A stretch of 37,265 nt of DNA. Source: Desulfotomaculum sp. Lineage in GTDB: Bacteria > Bacillota > Desulfotomaculia > Desulfotomaculales > Desulfohalotomaculaceae. The stretch lies in NCBI GenBank assembly GCA_021129825.1, contig JAJOKO010000006.1:1-37265 (forward strand), given 5' to 3'. Shown here piece by piece: positions 20,176-33,848 of this stretch. The notes below the pieces were generated by a model that was given only the letters and a program-made list of their open reading frames with translations, was not told where the DNA came from and did not search any database. Each line of letters begins with the position of its first letter. The first letter of the stretch is position 1. The translations under genes and the position numbers were made by a program.

Positions 20176-20802
20176 TTAGGCTTTAATGTTATTTTTAATC
20201 ATCAATAAACTGCCACGAATTCCAGGAACTGCTCCTTTAACTACCAACAAATTACGTTCTACATCTATTTTGACTATCTCTAAATTTTGGATAGTCACTC
20301 TGGCTGTTCCCATCCGCCCGGGAGATTTTTTGCCCTTAAAAGTATGCGCCGGACCTAAAGCACCTGAAGAACCAGGTTGACGATGACTTTTAGAACCATG
20401 CGTCATTGGACCACGCCTAAAACCATAGCGTTTAATGGTCCCGGTAAAACCACGTCCTTTAGAAGTACCTACAACATCTACTTTATTTCCAATAGCAAAA
20501 ATATCTACTTTTACTTCTTGACCCACTTGATAATCATCTGTATTTTCAATTCTGATTTCTCTAATGAAGCGCAAAGGATCAATACCACTTTTTGCAAATC
20601 GCCCTTTATCGGGCTTATTTACTAAGCGTTCTCGAATAGCACCAAAGCCAATTTGCACCGCATTATAGCCATCACTTTCACTTGTTTTTTTTTGTACTAC
20701 CAAGCACGGACCAGCTTCAATCACCGTCACCGGAATAGCCTGACCATCATCAGTGAGTAGTTGAGTCATACCCACTTTTTTACCTAAAATTGCTTTAGAC
20801 AT
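20176..20802 (-). CDS. rplC: 50S ribosomal protein L3
   Basis: [32 protein letters not shown]. Confidence 0.99.
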   Translation of the reverse strand: MSKAILGKKVGMTQLLTDDGQAIPVTVIEAGPCLVVQKKTSESDGYNAVQIGFGAIRERLVNKPDKGRFAKSGIDPLRFIREIRIENTDDYQVGQEVKVDIFAIGNKVDVVGTSKGRGFTGTIKRYGFRRGPMTHGSKSHRQPGSSGALGPAHTFKGKKSPGRMGTARVTIQNLEIVKIDVERNLLVVKGAVPGIRGSLLMIKNNIKA

Positions 20803-20832
20803 AACTTTTACACTCCTAATTAAAAACCAAAT

Positions 20833-21141
20833 TTACAACTTGATTTCAATATCTACACCCGCCGGCAGATCTAGGCGCATTAAAGAATCTACCGTTTTAG
20901 GGGTGGGATCAATAATATCAATCAATCTTTTATGCACTCGCATTTCAAACTGCTCCCGCGAATCTTTATTAACATGCGGTGATCTTAAGATAGTATAAAT
21001 ACTTTTAGCGGTTGGTAATGGTACCGGACCTGCTATCTCTGCCCCAGTACGTTTAGCTGTATCTACAATTTTTAATGCCGATTGATCTAATATTTGATGA
21101 TCATAAGCTTTTAATTTAATCCTAATTTTTTGGTTTTTCAT
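20833..21141 (-). CDS. rpsJ: 30S ribosomal protein S10
   Basis: [43 protein letters not shown]. Confidence 0.99.
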   Translation of the reverse strand: MKNQKIRIKLKAYDHQILDQSALKIVDTAKRTGAEIAGPVPLPTAKSIYTILRSPHVNKDSREQFEMRVHKRLIDIIDPTPKTVDSLMRLDLPAGVDIEIKL

Positions 21142-21175
21142 TTCTTGTCCTCCCTGTACCAGATTATAACAAAAA

Positions 21176-22378
21176 TTATTCGATAATAGTTGTTACCACT
21201 CCGGCTCCTACAGTACGTCCGCCTTCACGAATAGCAAAACGTAGCCCTTCTTCTATCGCAATTGGAGTAATTAAATCAATTTTAAATTTAGTGTTGTCAC
21301 CAGGCATTACCATTTCTACCCCTTCCGGTAATTGCACTATCCCGGTAACGTCAGTAGTGCGGAAATAAAACTGGGGGCGATAACCATTAAAGAACGGTGT
21401 GTGACGACCACCCTCATCTTTAGCCAACACATAAACTTCTGCTTCAAATTTAGTATGCGCTTTAATTGAACCAGGCTTAGCCAATACTTGACCACGTTCA
21501 ATCTCATCACGTTCAATTCCACGCAGCAAGCAACCAATATTATCCCCAGCTTCAGCATAATCCAGAAGTTTTCTAAACATTTCCACACCTGTTACTGTTA
21601 GCGTACGCGGCTTATCACTCATCCCTACCAATTCTACTTCTTCTTGCACTTTAACCTGACCACGTTCCACACGACCGGTAGCTACAGTACCACGACCGGT
21701 AATCGAAAATACATCTTCTACCGGCATTAAAAAGGGCTTATCTTTATCCCGTTTTGGGGTAGGAATATAACTATCTACATTGTCCATTAATTCCCATATC
21801 TTGCCGCACCAATCACATTCACGCTTACCGCAAGCACACTCCAGCGCTTTTAAAGCAGAACCAATTGCAATCGGGGTATCATCACCCGGGAATTCATAAG
21901 CGGAAAGTAATTCACGCACTTCCATATCTACTAATTCCAATAACTCTTCATCATCCACCATGTCAGATTTGTTTAAAAATACGGTGATATGAGGCACACC
22001 TACCTGGCGAGACAATAAAATATGTTCTCTGGTTTGAGGCATCGGACCGTCAGCAGCAGATACAACTAAAATAGCACCATCCATTTGTGCTGCACCAGTA
22101 ATCATATTTTTTACATAATCAGCGTGACCCGGGCAGTCCACATGGGCATAGTGGCGATTATCAGTTTCGTACTCAACATGAGCAGTATTAATAGTAATAC
22201 CCCGCTCCCGTTCTTCCGGTGCATTATCAATTTCATCATACTTCCTAACTTCCGCTCCACTGCTTTGCGCTAATACCGTAGTAATAGCCGCCGTTAGAGT
22301 TGTTTTACCGTGATCAACGTGACCAATAGTACCAACATTTACGTGCGGTTTAGTTCTTTCAAATTTTTCTTTTGCCAT
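21176..22378 (-). CDS. tuf: Elongation factor Tu with a four-cysteine segment
   Basis: [35 protein letters not shown]; contains [22 protein letters not shown]. Confidence 0.99.
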   Translation of the reverse strand: MAKEKFERTKPHVNVGTIGHVDHGKTTLTAAITTVLAQSSGAEVRKYDEIDNAPEERERGITINTAHVEYETDNRHYAHVDCPGHADYVKNMITGAAQMDGAILVVSAADGPMPQTREHILLSRQVGVPHITVFLNKSDMVDDEELLELVDMEVRELLSAYEFPGDDTPIAIGSALKALECACGKRECDWCGKIWELMDNVDSYIPTPKRDKDKPFLMPVEDVFSITGRGTVATGRVERGQVKVQEEVELVGMSDKPRTLTVTGVEMFRKLLDYAEAGDNIGCLLRGIERDEIERGQVLAKPGSIKAHTKFEAEVYVLAKDEGGRHTPFFNGYRPQFYFRTTDVTGIVQLPEGVEMVMPGDNTKFKIDLITPIAIEEGLRFAIREGGRTVGAGVVTTIIE

Positions 22379-22447
22379 GAGAATTTCTCCCCCTTAAAAT
22401 ATATATTATTTTTTATGAGTATTAATTTAACTCAGATAATACCAATA

Positions 22448-24520
22448 TTACGCATTTTTACTAATGATTTCTTCAGCGATGCTTTTGGGTACTTCTTCAT
22501 AATGCGCAAACTGCATCGTATATTGACCACGACCTTGAGTGCGTGAACGCAGCTCCGTTGCGTAACCAAACATTTGAGAAAGCGGCACAAAAGCATTAAT
22601 CACCCGGGAGTTACCCCTTTGCTCCATCGCTTCTATGCGTCCCCGGCGACTGTTAATATCACCCATTACATCACCCATGTACTCCTCTGCCACTATCACT
22701 TCTACCTTCATTACCGGCTCCATCAGCACCGGATTAGCTTTTTTAGCTGCCGCTTTAAAAGCCATCGAACCAGCTATTTTGAAAGCCATTTCCGACGAAT
22801 CCACATCGTGATAAGTACCATCATAAACTGTCGCCCGGGCATCTAACATCGGGTAACCGGCTAACACGCCTGTTTCCATCGCCTCACGAATACCGTTATC
22901 TACCGCAGAAATATATTCCTTAGGAATGACACCGCCGACAACTTTGTTAATAAATTGATAGCCTTCACCGGGCTCAAGTGGTTCCAACTCAATTAAACAG
23001 TGACCATATTGACCACGACCACCAGATTGCCGCACAAACTTACCTTCTGCTCTAACGGTTTTTTTAATAGTTTCTTTGTATGCTACTTGTGGTTTACCGA
23101 CATTAGCTTCTACCTTAAATTCCCTTATCAGCCGGTCTACGATAATATCCAAGTGTAATTCGCCCATCCCGGAAATGATTGTTTGACCCGTTTCATGATC
23201 GGTGTGGGTTTTAAATGTCGGGTCTTCTTCTGCTAATTTTTGCAAAGCAATACCCAGTTTTTCTTGATCACTTTTAGTTTTTGGTTCAATAGCAACATCA
23301 ATTACCGGATCCGGAAACTCCATTGACTCTAAAACAACCAGATTTTTTTCATCACAAAGCGTATCCCCGGTAGTGCTAAACTTTAAACCTACCGCAGCCG
23401 CAATATCCCCGGCAAATACTGCTTCCACTTCTTCCCGGTGATTAGCATGCATCTGCAAAATACGCCCTAAACGCTCTCGCTTGTTTTTGGTAGAATTAAA
23501 AACATATGATCCCGATTGCAAACTGCCGGAATAAACCCGGAAAAAAGTCAATCTTCCTACATAGGGGTCAGTCATGATTTTAAATGCTAAAGCAGAAAAA
23601 TCTTCTTCATCGCTAGCTTTACGGCTTACTTCTTCATGCGTATCCGGATCAACACCACTAATAGCAGCTACATCAGTCGGCGCCGGTAAATAATCTATTA
23701 TCGCATCCAAAAGCGGCTGAACCCCTTTGTTTTTAAAAGAAGAACCGGCAATAACCGGCGTAAACTGTACTGCCAAAGTAGCGGCACGAATACCCCGTTT
23801 CAACTCTTCAACAGTAATTTCTTCCCCTTCGAGATATTTCTCCATCAACTTTTCGTCATTTTCAGCAACCGCTTCTAATAACTTATCACGATATTCTGCT
23901 GCTAATGCTGCCATGTCATCCGGAATAGCTGCTTCTTCACTTTTAGTACCCAAATCATCAGTATATATAATTGCTTTATTATTAACTAAATCAATGATCC
24001 CTTTAAAGTTTTCTTCAGCACCAATCGGTAATTGAATCGCTACCGGACTAGCCCCCAAACGATCTTTCATCATCCCGATACCGTTAAAAAAATCAGCACC
24101 GGTACGATCCATTTTGTTGACATAAGCAATTCTAGGCACACCATACTTATCTGCCTGTCTCCAAACTGTTTCGGATTGTGGTTCCACCCCACCAACAGAA
24201 CAAAATACCGCTACCGCCCCATCAAGCACCCGCAACGAACGTTCTACTTCCACCGTGAAGTCCACGTGCCCGGGTGTGTCGATAATGTTTATTTGATGAT
24301 CACGCCACCGGCAAGTAGTAGCAGCAGAAGTAATCGTAATACCTCGCTCTTGCTCTTGCACCATCCAATCCATAGTTGCCGCCCCGTCATGCACTTCGCC
24401 AAGTTTATGCACTTTACCGGTGTAAAATAAAATGCGTTCGGTAGTAGTAGTCTTACCGGCATCAATATGAGCCATAATACCAATATTCCGGGTGCGTTCT
24501 AAAGAAATTTCACGGGCCAC
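22448..24520 (-). CDS. fusA: Elongation factor G
   Basis: [53 protein letters not shown]. Confidence 0.99.
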   Translation of the reverse strand: MAREISLERTRNIGIMAHIDAGKTTTTERILFYTGKVHKLGEVHDGAATMDWMVQEQERGITITSAATTCRWRDHQINIIDTPGHVDFTVEVERSLRVLDGAVAVFCSVGGVEPQSETVWRQADKYGVPRIAYVNKMDRTGADFFNGIGMMKDRLGASPVAIQLPIGAEENFKGIIDLVNNKAIIYTDDLGTKSEEAAIPDDMAALAAEYRDKLLEAVAENDEKLMEKYLEGEEITVEELKRGIRAATLAVQFTPVIAGSSFKNKGVQPLLDAIIDYLPAPTDVAAISGVDPDTHEEVSRKASDEEDFSALAFKIMTDPYVGRLTFFRVYSGSLQSGSYVFNSTKNKRERLGRILQMHANHREEVEAVFAGDIAAAVGLKFSTTGDTLCDEKNLVVLESMEFPDPVIDVAIEPKTKSDQEKLGIALQKLAEEDPTFKTHTDHETGQTIISGMGELHLDIIVDRLIREFKVEANVGKPQVAYKETIKKTVRAEGKFVRQSGGRGQYGHCLIELEPLEPGEGYQFINKVVGGVIPKEYISAVDNGIREAMETGVLAGYPMLDARATVYDGTYHDVDSSEMAFKIAGSMAFKAAAKKANPVLMEPVMKVEVIVAEEYMGDVMGDINSRRGRIEAMEQRGNSRVINAFVPLSQMFGYATELRSRTQGRGQYTMQFAHYEEVPKSIAEEIISKNA

Positions 24521-24532
24521 TTCTTCTCCTCC

Positions 24533-25437
<905 letters not shown>

Positions 25438-25471
25438 TTTAAATTTTCCACCTCCTTCTTTATAATGAATT

Positions 25472-25664
25472 CTCTCGGAAAGTCTAACCCCACTATTTCT
25501 GTACCTTTCAAAGAAAGTTTTCGTTTTTTCACCCCCACCTGCACCCTTCCCTTCGGGTGGGTACCCGCTCCCCCATCAAGGGGGAGGGAACTTGATTTCC
25601 CCTCCACTAGTGGGAGGGGGTTAGGGGGAGGGGGTGTTTGGAACTTTTTAACTGTTTCCGAGAG
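25472..25664. mobile_element. Family C element (MITE-like, no credible ORF)
   Basis: ctctcggaaa at left, tttccgagag at right; right end repeated at 1-54; interior modules shared with family A. Confidence 0.75.
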
Positions 25665-25706
25665 TGCTCTATAATTCAAGCACGTGTTCGAGCATCCTCA
25701 TAATTA

Positions 25707-25943
25707 TTATTCTTCTACTACTGATGCTACAGCACACTCTACATCAATAGAACAAGCTCGCCCCAAAGACTTCATGCTTTCAACCTGCACTACCGGAATG
25801 TTTTTGTTTTTACAAATTTCTACTACCGGTTGAACCACTCGCTGGTCAGCATTTTGAGCTATATATACAATTTTAACCTGATTTTTTTCAACCGCTTTCA
25901 AGGTTTGCTTTAACCCCACCGTCTTTTGACTTGCAGTATCCAA
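25707..25943 (-). CDS. L7Ae/L30e/YbxF-family ribosome-associated protein
   Basis: ORF between rpoC and rpsL; KIVYIAQNADQRVVQPVVEICKNKNIPVVQVESMKSLGRACSIDVECAV. Confidence 0.92.
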   Translation of the reverse strand: MDTASQKTVGLKQTLKAVEKNQVKIVYIAQNADQRVVQPVVEICKNKNIPVVQVESMKSLGRACSIDVECAVASVVEE

Positions 25944-25996
25944 ATGATTATAGTTAACGATAAACTACCACCTCTTTAAACATTAAAAAGCAACTT

Positions 25997-26061
25997 AAAA
26001 ACAAAAAAACAATATCCAAGTACCTGAATTTCAATGAAACGTCAAACAGACACTTGGACAT
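25997..26061 (-). terminator. Probable intrinsic terminator between rpoC and the str genes
   Basis: Minus ATGTCCAAGT (26061-26052), 30-nt loop, ACTTGGATAT (26021-26012), then TGTTTTTTTGT; 10-bp stem with one G.U. Confidence 0.55.
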
Positions 26062-26088
26062 CATATCACTAACCCATTGTGTTGTCAA
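26060..26088 (-). promoter_or_regulatory. Sigma-A type promoter for L7Ae-rpsL-rpsG-fusA-tuf
   Basis: Minus TTGACA (26088-26083), 17-nt spacer, TATGAT (26065-26060). Confidence 0.8.
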
Positions 26089-29000
26089 TGATTTTTTTCT
26101 GTTTTGATGTCAACCAATTTTGTCTCTACATTACGATAACGCATCAACCCAGTGCCTGCCGGTATTAACTTACCAATAATTACATTCTCTTTTAACCCGC
26201 GTAATGTATCTGTTTTACCTTTAATCGCTGCTTCCGTTAACACTCTAGTAGTTTCTTGGAACGAAGCCGCCGATAAAAAAGATTCGGTAGCAAGAGCCGC
26301 TTTGGTAATCCCCAACAGAACTTCTGCTGCGGTCGCCGGTTCTCCACCCTTGCTTTCCGTCTTGGCATTTACTTTTTTAAAGTCCAACATATCCACTAAA
26401 CTAGCTGGCAACAATTCAGTATCTCCAACTTCTGCCACTTTAACTTTACGCAACATCTGCCTAATCATTACCTCGATGTGTTTATCATTAATTTCTACAC
26501 CTTGCAAACGATAAACTTTTTGCACCTCTTGCAAGAGATATAATTGTACTCCCTGAGCACCTTTTACTCTTAATAAATCATGCGGGTTAATTGAGCCTTC
26601 TGTCAACTCATCCCCTGCTACAACCCGGTCTCCTTTACTCACTTTAATCCGTGAACCAAATGGTACTTGATAAATATATTTTTCACCATGTTCAGCAGTT
26701 ACTTCTATTTCTTGGGTTTCTTCTGTTTCAATAATATTAATAATACCATCATTTTCAGTAATAACTGCTTGCCCTTTAGGCCGGCGAGCTTCAAAAAGTT
26801 CCTCAATCCGCGGCAACCCTTGAGTAATATCATCACCGGCTACTCCGCCGGTATGAAAAGTGCGCATCGTCAACTGTGTACCCGGTTCACCAATAGACTG
26901 GGCTGCAATAATCCCTACCGCCTCACCAATCTCCACTTGCTGCCCGGTAGCCAAGTTACGTCCATAACACTTTTTGCAAATACCATGCCTAGTTTTACAA
27001 GTTAATACCGAACGCACTCTCATTTTTTCAATACCTAAAGCAATAATAGCACTGGCGGCTTCTTCCATTATTTCGGCACCCGCTCTAACTAACACTTCGC
27101 CAGTAACCGGGTGTTTGAAATCATTTAATACAAACCGACCAATAATCCGATCTATTAGATTTTCGATAATCTCCGCACCATCTCTAACCGCCATTACTTC
27201 TATATCTTCTTTACTACCACAGTCTTCTTCCCGCACAATCATATCTTGAGCAATATCAACCAAGCGGCGGGTAAGATAACCTGAATCAGCAGTTCTTAAC
27301 GCCGTATCAGCTAACCCTTTGCGAGCCCCGTGGGTAGAGATAAAGTATTCTAACACCGTTAAACCCTCACGGAAATTAGCCTTAATCGGTAAATCAATAA
27401 TTCTACCGGTCGGATCAGCCATTAATCCCCGCATGCCCGCTAATTGTCGGATTTGTTGAATATTCCCTCGTGCTCCCGAAGTAGCCATCATATATATCGG
27501 GTTAAATTCATCTAAAGTTTGCATTAATGCTTGGGTCACGTTCTTTGTAGCTTGGTTCCAAACAAGAATTACTTTGCGATAACGCTCATCAAAAGTAATT
27601 AAGCCTCGCCGGTACTGTTGCTCCACTTCATAAATTTCTTGATCAGCTCCAGCTAAAATTTCTCCCTTTTGCTCCGGAATAGTAATATCAGTAATGCCAA
27701 TAGTAGTACCAGCTCTAGTAGCATACGTGTAACCTAATTTTTTCAAACCATCCAATAATCTTACTGTTTGAGCATAGCCGTTTTCACGATAGCATTTATC
27801 AACAATTTTACCTAGTGCTTTTTTATCAGCTATTTTATTGAAAAATTCTCCTCCAGCTGGAATTACATCGTTAAAGATCAGTCTGCCTACTGTTGTTGCT
27901 ATTCTTTCCCCGGCAATACGTACCGTTATTTTAGCGTGTAAAGTTATTACTTTAAAATCATACGCACTAATCGCTTCTTCAATGTCAGCAAATATTTTAC
28001 CCTCACCTAAGTCACCATCTTTTTGAATAGTTAAATAACAACATCCTAATACCATATCCTGAGTCGGAATTGCTACTGATTTTCCATCTTTAGGGTTAAG
28101 GATATTATACGCTGAAAGCATCAACAATCTAGCTTCAGCCTGAGCTTCTACTGAAAGCGGTACATGAACAGCCATTTGATCGCCATCAAAATCTGCATTA
28201 TATGCCGCACATACCATCGGGTGTATTTTAATCGCCTTACCTTCCACCAATACTACTTCAAAAGCTTGAATACCCAAACGGTGCAAAGTAGGAGCGCGGT
28301 TCAATAAAACCGGGTGACCGCTAATTACCTTTTCTAATATATCCCAAACTTCGCTGGATCCTCTTTCTAGCATGCGTTTGGCACTTTTGATATTATGAGC
28401 ATGGCCTGCTCCAACCAGTTCTTTCATCACAAAAGGCTTAAAAAGTTCCAAGGCCATTTTTTTCGGCAAACCACATTGATACATTTTAAGTTCCGGTCCG
28501 ACCACAATTACTGAACGACCAGAATAATCTACCCTTTTACCAAGTAAATTTTGCCTAAAACGTCCTTGTTTCCCTTTGAGCATGTCAGACAAAGACTTTA
28601 GCGGGCGATTACCAGGACCAGTAACCGGTCTGCCACGACGCCCATTATCAATCAAAGCATCTACCGCTTCTTGTAACATCCTCTTTTCATTACGCACAAT
28701 GATATCCGGCGCTCCTAAACCTTGCAGTCTTTTAAGACGATTATTACGATTGATCACCCGGCGATAAAGATCATTTAAGTCGGATGTAGCAAAACGCCCC
28801 CCGTCTAATTGCACCATCGGACGCACTTCCGGTGGAATAACCGGCACCACATCCAAAATCATCCATTCTGGTTTGTTGCCTGAACTACGAAAAGCTTCTG
28901 TTACTTCCAGACGGCGACCAGCCCGGATTTTACGTTGACCGGAAACTTCTTTCAACTCCTGACGCAACTCTTTAGACATTACTTCTAAATCAATTTCTAA

Positions 29001-29537
29001 CAATAATTCTTTAACAGCTTCTGCACCCATACCCACTTTAAAGCTTTGACCGTGCTGGTCCAAATATTCTCGATATTCGTTTTCTGTTAGTAATTGCTTT
29101 TTAATCAAATTAGTGTCACCGGGATCCAGTACAATATACGATACAAAATAAAGTACTTTTTCCAATGCCCGGGGAGACATATCCAACAATAATCCCATCC
29201 GGCTAGGAATACCTTTAAAATACCAAATATGTGATACCGGGGCAGCAAGCTCAATTTTGCCCAATCTTTCCCGGCGCACTTTTGATTTAGTAACCTCTAC
29301 TCCACAACGATCACAGATAACCCCTTTATAACGAACCCGTTTGTATTTACCACAATGACATTCCCAATCCCGGGTAGGACCAAAAATTCTTTCGCAAAAC
29401 AAGCCGTCTCGCTCTGGTTTCAACGTACGATAATTAATAGTTTCTGGTTTTTTTACTTCCCCACTGGACCATTGCTGAATTTGTTCCGGAGAAGCCATCG
29501 CAATTCGGATTCGATCAAAGTTATTTAGATCCAACAT
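26085..29537 (-). CDS. rpoC: RNA polymerase subunit beta'
   Basis: ORF 1150 aa; [39 protein letters not shown]. Confidence 0.99.
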   Translation of the reverse strand: MLDLNNFDRIRIAMASPEQIQQWSSGEVKKPETINYRTLKPERDGLFCERIFGPTRDWECHCGKYKRVRYKGVICDRCGVEVTKSKVRRERLGKIELAAPVSHIWYFKGIPSRMGLLLDMSPRALEKVLYFVSYIVLDPGDTNLIKKQLLTENEYREYLDQHGQSFKVGMGAEAVKELLLEIDLEVMSKELRQELKEVSGQRKIRAGRRLEVTEAFRSSGNKPEWMILDVVPVIPPEVRPMVQLDGGRFATSDLNDLYRRVINRNNRLKRLQGLGAPDIIVRNEKRMLQEAVDALIDNGRRGRPVTGPGNRPLKSLSDMLKGKQGRFRQNLLGKRVDYSGRSVIVVGPELKMYQCGLPKKMALELFKPFVMKELVGAGHAHNIKSAKRMLERGSSEVWDILEKVISGHPVLLNRAPTLHRLGIQAFEVVLVEGKAIKIHPMVCAAYNADFDGDQMAVHVPLSVEAQAEARLLMLSAYNILNPKDGKSVAIPTQDMVLGCCYLTIQKDGDLGEGKIFADIEEAISAYDFKVITLHAKITVRIAGERIATTVGRLIFNDVIPAGGEFFNKIADKKALGKIVDKCYRENGYAQTVRLLDGLKKLGYTYATRAGTTIGITDITIPEQKGEILAGADQEIYEVEQQYRRGLITFDERYRKVILVWNQATKNVTQALMQTLDEFNPIYMMATSGARGNIQQIRQLAGMRGLMADPTGRIIDLPIKANFREGLTVLEYFISTHGARKGLADTALRTADSGYLTRRLVDIAQDMIVREEDCGSKEDIEVMAVRDGAEIIENLIDRIIGRFVLNDFKHPVTGEVLVRAGAEIMEEAASAIIALGIEKMRVRSVLTCKTRHGICKKCYGRNLATGQQVEIGEAVGIIAAQSIGEPGTQLTMRTFHTGGVAGDDITQGLPRIEELFEARRPKGQAVITENDGIINIIETEETQEIEVTAEHGEKYIYQVPFGSRIKVSKGDRVVAGDELTEGSINPHDLLRVKGAQGVQLYLLQEVQKVYRLQGVEINDKHIEVMIRQMLRKVKVAEVGDTELLPASLVDMLDFKKVNAKTESKGGEPATAAEVLLGITKAALATESFLSAASFQETTRVLTEAAIKGKTDTLRGLKENVIIGKLIPAGTGLMRYRNVETKLVDIKTEKNH

Positions 29538-29564
29538 AAATCTCCCCCTTAATGCAGTTTACAG

Positions 29565-29651
29565 TTGCCGGTTTACGGTTTACGGTTTATTGTTTATTGT
29601 TTACTAGGTTTTAACCGATAACTGGTAACTGGCAACTGATAACTGGTAACC
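29565..29651. repeat. Two adjacent 7-bp tandem repeats (units gtttacg and aactggt)
   Basis: ccggtttacggtttacggtttattgtttattgtttact ... aactggtaactggcaactgataactggtaacc. Confidence 0.85.
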
Positions 29652-29719
29652 AAAGCATATATCTTGTGGCTAAAATCTTTTGCTTTTTCAAATACGAATT
29701 TGAGATATTTATTAATTAA

Positions 29720-32700
29720 TTACTCGTCATCTTGAAGTAATTTTGCATCTGAATCAATATCTTCTTCAATAAAAGAATCGTCCCCCACAACTTTTTCGTT
29801 GTTTTTAGACCCTGAATCTGTTTCCGGCTGGATATCCAAGCCATATTTGCGAGCCGTTTCATTAATATCTTCAATATCATCATTTTTGTCTTTAATTATT
29901 ACTTCTTGTTGATCGTCTGTCATTACTTTAATATCTAAACAAAGACTTTGCAGTTCTTTAATTAATACTTTAAAAGATTCCGGTATGCCTGGTTTCGGCA
30001 TATTTTCACCCTTGACAATCGCTTCGTATGTTTTAACCCGCCCGACCACATCATCAGATTTCACAGTCAGAATTTCTTGTAAAGTATGTGCCGCACCATA
30101 AGCTTCTAAAGCCCATACTTCCATTTCACCAAAACGCTGACCGCCAAATTGTGCTTTACCGCCTAATGGTTGTTGAGTAACCAAAGAATACGGACCCGTA
30201 GAACGAGCGTGAATCTTATCCGCAACCAAGTGGGCTAATTTCAACATATATACATAACCAACGGTTACCGGGTTATCAAAAGGCTCCCCGGTCCGCCCGT
30301 CATACAAGATGCTTTTACCATCTTCGGGCAATCCTGCTTTTTGGAAACTCGCTTTAATATCTTCCTCAGTGGCACCATTAAACACTGGCGTAGCTACATA
30401 AATACCCAAGCTTTTTGCTGCCCAACCCAAGTGAGTTTCCAATACCTGCCCGATATTCATGCGTGAAGGAACTCCCAGGGGGTTAAGCACTATCTCCACC
30501 GGTGTGCCATCTGGCAAAAACGGCATGTCCTCTTCCGGCATAATCCGGGCCACCACTCCTTTGTTCCCATGGCGACCAGCCATTTTATCCCCTTCAGAAA
30601 TTTTTCGCTTTTGAGCAATATAACAACGCGCCAAATAATTGACGCCGGGGGGTAATTCATCACCGTTTTCTCGTGAAAATACCTTCACGTCCACAATTTT
30701 GCCAGACTCACCATGAGGCACCCGCAAAGAAGTATCCCGTACTTCCCGGGCTTTTTCGCCAAAAATAGCTCTCAACAATCGTTCTTCGGCAGTAAGTTCC
30801 GTTTCCCCTTTAGGCGTCACTTTACCAACCAAAACATCTCCTGGGGAAACTTCCGCCCCTACCCGGATAATACCCCGTTCATCTAAATCTTTCAAAATTT
30901 CTTCGCTTACATTGGGAATATCACGCGTTATTTCCTCTGGTCCTAACTTTGTATCCCGGGCAATAGATTCATATTCTTCGATATGAATAGAAGTAAAGTA
31001 ATCTTCTTTAACTGTTTTTTCACTGAGTAAAATAGCATCTTCGTAGTTATAACCCTCCCAAGGCATAAATGCTACTAAAATATTACGCCCTAAAGCTAAC
31101 TCCCCTTGATCAGAAGAGGGTCCATCTGCAATAATATCACCAGCTGCAATCCTTTGCCCTTTATCCACAATTGGCTTCATATTTATACATGTGCCTTGAT
31201 TAGAACGAGTAAATTTGTATAATTTATATTTTGCTAACGCCGCCGTGGGATCACTTTCAGAGCGGATAGCTATTTCTGTTGCTGTAACTTTTTCTACCAC
31301 ACCATTATGTTTAGATACCACCACACTACCGGAATCTCTCAACGCTTTATGTTCAATCCCAGTACCCACCAAAGGTGCCTGAGCACATAATAACGGTACC
31401 GCTTGACGCTGCATATTAGCACCCATCAAAGCCCGGTTAGCATCATCGTGTTCCAGAAAAGGAATCAATGATGTCGCGATACTAAATACCTGTTTCGGTG
31501 ATACATCCATATAATCTAGCTTATCAATTACAGACATTAGTATTTCATGACCACGCCTAGCATTCACCTTATCCTCTTGAAAACAACCTTCTTGATTTAA
31601 AACAGCATTAGCTTGAGCAATAATAGCTTGTTCTTCTTCATCTGCTGTCAGATAAACCACTTCACCAGTAATTTTTTTGTTTTGTTTATCGACTTTGCGA
31701 TAGGGTGTTTCCATAAACCCAAATTCATTAATCCGGGCATAGGTAGCTAAAGAACCAATTAAACCAATATTAGGTCCTTCTGGCGTTTCAATAGGACAAA
31801 TCCGACCATAATGAGAATGGTGGACATCACGCACTTCAAAACCAGCACGTTCCCGCGAGAGTCCACCGGGACCTAAGGCCGACAAACGGCGTTTGTGGGT
31901 CAGTTCTGCCAACGGGTTAGTTTGATCCATAAATTGTGACAACTGGCTCGAACCAAAAAACTCCTTCATAGCTGCCACTACCGGACGGATATTAATTAAG
32001 ACTTGGGGAGTAATCACATCTACATCCTGAATAGTCATGCGTTCACGAATTACTCGTTCCATTCGCGATAGGCCAATTCGAAACTGGTTTTGTAATAATT
32101 CCCCTACTGAACGTAACCGCCGGTTACCTAAATGGTCAATATCATCGCTGGTTCCTTCGCCCCGCATTAATCCTAACAAATAACGCACTGTGGCTATAAT
32201 ATCTTCTCGGGTTAGTTCTCGTATAAAACACCTGTCTACCGGCACTTCACGCTGCAAATAACGATCAAATTCCTGCGGTCCCTGATCTTTTTGAGGATAA
32301 TAATAAAGCACATCATGTTTTAATTTTTTATGTAATTTATAGCGACCGACATTAGCTAAATCATAACGTTTAGGGTTAAAAAATAATGTCTCCAGTAACG
32401 AACGCGCACTCTCCACCGTTGGTGGTTCACCCGGTCTTAATCGTTTATAAATTTCCAGCAAGGCTTCCTCAATAGAATCCGCATTATCTTTTTCTAAAGT
32501 TTCCTTGATGGCTTGGTCATCATCAAATAAATCTAATATTTGTTGATCCGTAGCATGACCAAGTGCTCTAATTAGTACTGTAGCAGGTATTTTACGGGTG
32601 CGATCTACTCTTACAAACAAATAATCATTAACATCTGTTTCGAATTCTAACCAAGCTCCTCGATTAGGAATAATTGTAGCCCCATAAAGTTTTTTACCAC

Positions 32701-33151
32701 TCGCATCCATTGTCTCTGAAAAATAAACCCCCGGCGAGCGTACCAATTGGCTAACTATCACTCTTTCAGCACCGTTAATAATAAATGTTCCTTTTTCAGT
32801 CATCAAAGGAAAATCACCCATAAAAACTTCTTGTTCTTTAACTTCACCGGTATCTTTATTAATTAATCTAGCTTTAACCCGCATTGGTGCTGCATAGGTA
32901 ACATCACGTTCTTTGCATTCTTCTATTGAATATTTCGTTTCAGCTAATTTATAATCTAAAAACTCCAACACTAAATTTCCGGTAAAATCTTGAATAGGAG
33001 AGATATCTTTAAATACTTCTTGTAAGCCCTTGTTCATAAACCAATCACAAGATCTTTTTTGGATTTCAATTAAATTGGGCAATTGCATAGTATCGGCAAA
33101 TTTGCCATAATTCCATCTAACTCTGGCACCAACTTTTTCCGAAAAAAACAT
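29720..33151 (-). CDS. rpoB: RNA polymerase subunit beta
   Basis: ORF 1143 aa; [68 protein letters not shown]. Confidence 0.99.
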   Translation of the reverse strand: MFFSEKVGARVRWNYGKFADTMQLPNLIEIQKRSCDWFMNKGLQEVFKDISPIQDFTGNLVLEFLDYKLAETKYSIEECKERDVTYAAPMRVKARLINKDTGEVKEQEVFMGDFPLMTEKGTFIINGAERVIVSQLVRSPGVYFSETMDASGKKLYGATIIPNRGAWLEFETDVNDYLFVRVDRTRKIPATVLIRALGHATDQQILDLFDDDQAIKETLEKDNADSIEEALLEIYKRLRPGEPPTVESARSLLETLFFNPKRYDLANVGRYKLHKKLKHDVLYYYPQKDQGPQEFDRYLQREVPVDRCFIRELTREDIIATVRYLLGLMRGEGTSDDIDHLGNRRLRSVGELLQNQFRIGLSRMERVIRERMTIQDVDVITPQVLINIRPVVAAMKEFFGSSQLSQFMDQTNPLAELTHKRRLSALGPGGLSRERAGFEVRDVHHSHYGRICPIETPEGPNIGLIGSLATYARINEFGFMETPYRKVDKQNKKITGEVVYLTADEEEQAIIAQANAVLNQEGCFQEDKVNARRGHEILMSVIDKLDYMDVSPKQVFSIATSLIPFLEHDDANRALMGANMQRQAVPLLCAQAPLVGTGIEHKALRDSGSVVVSKHNGVVEKVTATEIAIRSESDPTAALAKYKLYKFTRSNQGTCINMKPIVDKGQRIAAGDIIADGPSSDQGELALGRNILVAFMPWEGYNYEDAILLSEKTVKEDYFTSIHIEEYESIARDTKLGPEEITRDIPNVSEEILKDLDERGIIRVGAEVSPGDVLVGKVTPKGETELTAEERLLRAIFGEKAREVRDTSLRVPHGESGKIVDVKVFSRENGDELPPGVNYLARCYIAQKRKISEGDKMAGRHGNKGVVARIMPEEDMPFLPDGTPVEIVLNPLGVPSRMNIGQVLETHLGWAAKSLGIYVATPVFNGATEEDIKASFQKAGLPEDGKSILYDGRTGEPFDNPVTVGYVYMLKLAHLVADKIHARSTGPYSLVTQQPLGGKAQFGGQRFGEMEVWALEAYGAAHTLQEILTVKSDDVVGRVKTYEAIVKGENMPKPGIPESFKVLIKELQSLCLDIKVMTDDQQEVIIKDKNDDIEDINETARKYGLDIQPETDSGSKNNEKVVGDDSFIEEDIDSDAKLLQDDE

Positions 33152-33200
33152 CTATTGCACCACACCTTTTATAAGATTTACAATCTATCGGAAACACATA

Positions 33201-33243
33201 AAAGCAAGGCTAGAACACCAAATTCTACAACCTCGCTTTTCTT
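33201..33243 (-). promoter_or_regulatory. Hairpin in the rpoB leader, possible attenuator
   Basis: Minus AAAGCGAGGTTGTAGAAT-loop-GTTCTAGCCTTGCTTTT. Confidence 0.45.
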
Positions 33244-33334
33244 AAATATTAATTTAATAATTACTGTATCTTATACCATTCACCCACAAATATACCCACT
33301 TTTTTTATCAATAACAATATAATGGCATTTTATG

Positions 33335-33363
33335 ATGCTATCATAAGTGATTTCATTTGTCAA
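33335..33363 (-). promoter_or_regulatory. Putative promoter for rpoBC
   Basis: Minus TTGACA (33363-33358), 17-nt spacer, TAGCAT (33340-33335). Confidence 0.5.
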
Positions 33364-33377
33364 GGATAAGAAATAAA

Positions 33378-33424
33378 GCTATCAGCGGTCAGCTTTCAGC
33401 TGATAGCTGATAGCTGATAGCTAA
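33378..33424. repeat. 7-bp tandem repeat, unit ctgatag
   Basis: agctatcagcggtcagctttcagctgatagctgatagctgatagcta. Confidence 0.85.
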
Positions 33425-33429
33425 TTAAC

Positions 33430-33804
33430 TTACTTTACTTCGACAGTAGCACCGGCATCAGTAAGTTTAGTTTTTATTTCTTCTGCTTCTTCTTTGCTTA
33501 CTTTTTCTTTAACCGGTTTCGGAGCACCATCAACCAATGCTTTGGCTTCTTTCAATCCTAAAGCAGTAATATCCCGCACTGCCTTAATTACACCAATTTT
33601 TTTATCACCGGCAGCAGTTAAAATTACATCAAATTCAGTTTGTTCCTCTGCTACTTCAGCAACAGCTCCAGCCACAGGGGCCGCTGCTGCCACAGGAGCT
33701 GCTGCACTAACTCCAAATTCCTCTTCAAAAGCTTTCACTAACTCAGATAATTCTAACACCGTTAATCCTTTTACAGATTCCAAAATTTCATTTACTTTAG
33801 ACAT
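33430..33804 (-). CDS. rplL: 50S ribosomal protein L7/L12
   Basis: [50 protein letters not shown]-like C-terminal domain. Confidence 0.99.
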   Translation of the reverse strand: MSKVNEILESVKGLTVLELSELVKAFEEEFGVSAAAPVAAAAPVAGAVAEVAEEQTEFDVILTAAGDKKIGVIKAVRDITALGLKEAKALVDGAPKPVKEKVSKEEAEEIKTKLTDAGATVEVK

Positions 33805-33848
33805 TATTTATATTTCCTCCTAAGTTTTCTTTGTATTTTTTTATATAC

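Noticed and set aside
21176-22378. Frameshift or assembly error behind the EF-Tu Cys segment
   Set aside because: The reading frame is intact on both sides (SALKALE before, [16 protein letters not shown] after).
24032-24430. Plus-strand ORFs such as 83-334, 5607-5960, 24032-24430, 26152-26514
   Set aside because: They lie antisense to clear conserved genes and their translations show no recognisable domain.
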